Part shown: positions 60,665-64,000 of the stretch, in pieces
How positions within the stretch are numbered: position 1 is the first letter of the stretch
Layout: each line of letters begins with the position of its first letter
DNA from: Heligmosomoides polygyrus polygyrus
Lineage: Eukaryota; Nematoda; Chromadorea; Rhabditida; Heligmosomidae
Direction of reading: 5' to 3'
Assembly: GCA_947396885.1 (NCBI GenBank)
Contig: OX377202.1
Span: forward strand, 22,630,001-22,694,000
DNA: 64,000 nucleotides
The notes under the pieces: model-generated
Database searches by the model: none
What the model was told of the DNA's origin: nothing
What the model saw: the letters and a program-made list of their open reading frames with translations, nothing else
Program-made: the position numbers and the translations under genes

Positions 60665-61975
60665 TACTGTTCTGATTACTTTTTGAATAAAATCACTCAA
60701 TCCTTGCAAAACTTTCTGCACACCCTAATAGTTACGGGATAAGGTGCGGATTAGTGAACGGTCGTCCCTCTTTTCGTGTCGGATTGCCCCACACGTCTCT
60801 GGGCTGGGAGAGTCTGAGCCAGTTGGAATACGAGGTCCCTTGCTGGTACGCTGCAGGAAAAGAAGGAGCTCATGTAACCAGGAGGTTGCACTTTAAAGTG
60901 TTGTTCTTGTTCTCTTCGACAAAGGTCTGGCACCAAACGACAGCCTTTACAATGTGAGATAAATGGAAAAGTTTGATAAGCAAAAAAGTCGAACTCGAAG
61001 TGCGTGCGCATGAGGATGGTGTCTTCTACCACTGTGCCACAACAGAACACCAAAAAATTAAGCAAAGCAGGAAGCGCTCGGTAGAGCACCGTTTTAGGCA
61101 ACGGGACCGATGTCCCCGTGGATGCCGCCCCGCCAGGAATGGTTTGAACTATTCCAGCCTGCGGCACTCAGCGCGGCGTCGCCTGCGATAGCCGCCGCGA
61201 CAGTCGCAAGAGTGTGCATGCCCCTTCCCTGCGGCAAGTGTCGAAGTGTCGCGCCTCGGCCGTCGCCGCCCTATGCTTCATCATGGCCGCGCCGCGCTGT
61301 CACAGAAGTGTGCATGGGCCTTAACGTTGATTGAACACCACTTATTTATGGATCAGCCTTGAACGAACGAGGATTCATTGGAGCACTAAGGCACGCGACA
61401 AGGACTGATGGAAACGCTGCTGTCGCCCTCTCGAGCAGCTCGATGATCAGTGGGACAAGTGTTGATACGGTTGATATTTATGGATCAAAGATTACACTTA
61501 CAAAATCTCGTAATTTACGACCCATAATGTCGTGGGTGAAATGTAGTTGATGGTCATCGATTTCTTAAGAACTAAATATGTTCAATATTGAAATATATCG
61601 AACACACTCTGTTCATAGAAAATATGTGCACAAACGAAATCGAAAGCATGAGAACATTAATAAACGCACATTTGTAAGTTAGGTCGCGACGTTAGCAAAT
61701 GAGTGGAGCGTGAAGTACATTGTATTGTGTCTAAAACGTTAACTGATTGATGGTGTCTTGAATTGTGTTTATTTTAGTTCCCTTTTTAGGCTTCCTTTCC
61801 TGACTAGGAACTCGGGAACTGTGTCTATCTGGGCACCAGGTTGGTGTAGTTTACTTATTTATATATATTGTTGATCGTCTAACAAGGAGAGTTTTAGACA
61901 CAATACAATGTACTTCAATGTATTTCCGGAGTAGCGGCGAGCTTTGGCGATGCAATTTTTACAGGATTTAGGGTC
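60665..61975. other. Intergenic, no recognised gene
   Basis: Includes a GC-rich patch at about 61105-61320, with AGTGTGCATG twice, and the RTE end at 61360-61480. Nothing else was recognised. Confidence 0.5.
61360..61480 (+). mobile_element. RTE 3' terminal fragment
   Basis: About 120 bp matching the very end of the RTE open reading frame (HWSTKARDKD-like, then LEQLDDQWDK-like in shifted frames). Confidence 0.55.
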
Positions 61976-61980
61976 CAATG

Positions 61981-64000
61981 CAGGCTCAAGCGTGGGGTGC
62001 AAGAATCACAGGGGAGTCGTACTTTGGCTCAAGGTTGGGGGATCGTACTTCGACATGGTTCCGAAGGAAAGTTTCTCGTAGGGATGGTTCATTTGCAAGT
62101 ATTGTAAGCAGAGATCTGTAAATAATAAGAAATAATTGTTAATATTCAATTAATAAAATTTTAAAGCAAATAAATCGAATAACTGAAGATTTTTAGGCAT
62201 GGCAGCAATATTGCTACAACCTGAGCACAGCTTTTCCTGCGAAAAAAGACGTCATTTGGAATTGAAACTATATTTAATAAAATCATAAATAGTGGTTTAT
62301 TAGTTGTTGTATATGGATCTTACCGAAAGTTAACCTTCAATTTGTAGCAGGAAAAAAATCAGACCTCTCCTATGCAACCCTTCATGTGATCAGGTGGAGT
62401 GATTTTCTGATTGGTTGATTGATTCTTTTTTCTGATTTTTGATTTTGATTGAAAACAAAATGTTTCCTGGCTATCACTGGAGCTGAAACTAGAGTTCACA
62501 ACAGCACAGATTTTATTTAGCCCTTGTTCAATAAGAAATCAAGTCTTCCCTAAGCGGTGTTCCTTGCGATCAGGTGAGGTCATGCTCAATTTTTTTTTCC
62601 AAAATAAAGTTTTTTCTTGAACGGAACGACTTCCAAAGCAGGCATGTAGTTTTGGAAAACGATAATTTTTATTTTATATGTATTCTAGAATCCACCCTTT
62701 CTTAAGCGATTTTCCTTGTGATTAGGTGAGGTCATGCTCAATTTTTTTCAAAAATAAAGATTTTTCTACCTGATCGGAACGATCTCTAGAGCTGAAATGT
62801 AGCTTCACAAAAGCTCAACCTTTAACTGATACGTAATGCAACTTGTCTGGGGCTATTTTCGATGTGATCAAAAAGGATGGATCACTGGTCGATCGCTCGT
62901 CGATTTGATTGGAAGGTGCCATACTTGTACTTTGTTCAGCCAATCGCAACTCGCTCAGATTTGAGAGCTATGCAAGTACGGGTGGGATGCAAAATACTAA
63001 AAAAATTCACTTTCTTATGAGCATAAAACAACATTTCAAAAAACGCATCTTCACGCGCGGCGGTGGGCTGCGATTTTTGCGGAAATACTTGAAGGTGCCT
63101 TTTTAAAAAACGTTGTTGTGATCATCGGAAAGAGCATTTTTTCTAGTTTTCTGAGTCTCCAGTTATTTTCTAGTTTTTTTTTCTGCCGCCCGCTGTTGCA
63201 TAGCTCTCAAAATTAAGATAGTTATGTTTATTCTTGTGAAACTACGCTAATTTTTTCGAGCAAAAGTCGCACCCTCCCTGCTGCGCATGAAGATGCTTTT
63301 TTCAAAAAGTGGTTTTATGCTCATAGGAAGGAGAATTTTTTAGTATTTTGAATGAATTGCATAGTTCTCAAAACTGAGCAAGTTGCGATTGGTTGAACAA
63401 AGTACAAATATAGCACCTTCCAATCACACCGACAAGCGATCGACCAGTGATCCATCCTTCTTGATCACATCGAAAATAGCTCCAGAAAAGCTGCATTTTT
63501 TTATTATGTACCAGTCAAAGATTGAGCTTTTGTGACGTTACATTTTAGTTCTAGATATCGTTTCGTTCAGGTAGAAAAATCTTTATTTTTGAAAAAAAAA
63601 TTTAGTATGACCTCACCTGATCAAAAGGAAAATCGCCTACGAATGGGTGGATTCTAGAATATATATAAAATAGAAATTATCGTTTTTTAAAGCTACATGC
63701 CAACTTTAGAGATCGTTCCGTTCAGGTAGAAAAATCTTTATTTTGGAAAAAATTTGAGCATGACCTCACCTGATCACAATGAAAATCGCTTAGGAAAGGG
63801 TGGATTCTAGAATACATATAAAATAGAAATTATTGTTTCCTAAAGCTACATGCTAGCTTTAGAGATTGCCCCGTTCAGGAAAAAACTTAACTTAACTTTG
63901 GAAAAAATTTGAGAATGACCTCACCTGATCGCAAGGAAGACCGCTTAGACTTAGACTTACCAGGATACTATCTCAACGGTAGGTCGGAACGGCGCAAATG
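61981..64000. mobile_element. Giant foldback hAT-like element, copy 3 (cut by window end)
   Basis: It starts CAGGCTCAAGCGTGGGGTGC, matching the ends of the other two copies, with the same GTCGTACT-type subterminal sequence. The inverted arms are centred near 63165: 62875 (GATCACTGGTCGATCGCT) reappears inverted near 63450, and the segment near 62570 returns inverted near 63770. Within the arms, a motif containing TCACCTGATC and AAAATCTTTATTTT recurs. The right end and second target-duplication copy lie beyond the window. The candidate left duplication is GTCCAATG at 61973-61980. Confidence 0.7.

Overview
This is a repeat-rich stretch of a nematode nuclear genome, most likely a strongylid such as a hookworm. 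That assignment is inferred from many decayed copies of an RTE non-LTR retrotransposon of a type I associate with Ancylostoma and Necator, from short A/T-rich splice sites, from candidate spliced-leader acceptors, and from a gene pair I recall as adjacent in C. elegans. Both host genes lie on the minus strand and are broken into many small exons.

Host genes. Splice sites with matching phases rebuild a complete 17-exon gene for eIF2B epsilon (start 42828, stop 26518, 635 residues). Downstream of it, 1.9 kb away, starts a UBE3C/ETC-1 HECT ubiquitin ligase (start 24612). Its exons run to 1854, where the window ends just before the catalytic-cysteine exon can be identified with confidence. Each start codon sits at or a few bases after a strong acceptor, which fits an SL1-type leader on eIF2B epsilon and an SL2-type leader on etc-1, that is, an operon. 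As I recall, D2085.3 (eIF2B epsilon) and D2085.4 (etc-1) are neighbours in C. elegans in the same order.

Mobile DNA. Introns and the 20 kb upstream of eIF2B epsilon are packed with mobile elements. These include RTE fragments, a CR1/Jockey-like tail, a 4.0 kb Gypsy element with paired LTRs and a 5-bp target duplication (integrase core deleted), mariner remnants, tRNA-derived SINEs, and MITEs with hAT-, Harbinger- and piggyBac-type target duplications. There are also many foldback (palindromic) elements. Two inverted element ends carry hammerhead-ribozyme-like cores.

Main discovery. Between 43.8 and 64 kb are three copies of a 4.5-5 kb foldback element. They have CAGGG-starting terminal repeats, G-run subtermini and kilobase inverted arms. 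The two complete copies have exact 8-bp target duplications (GTCCTCAC and CCTGGAAA), which places them with hAT-like transposons although no transposase is visible. One copy cleanly splits an RTE element that also carries a Harbinger-type MITE.
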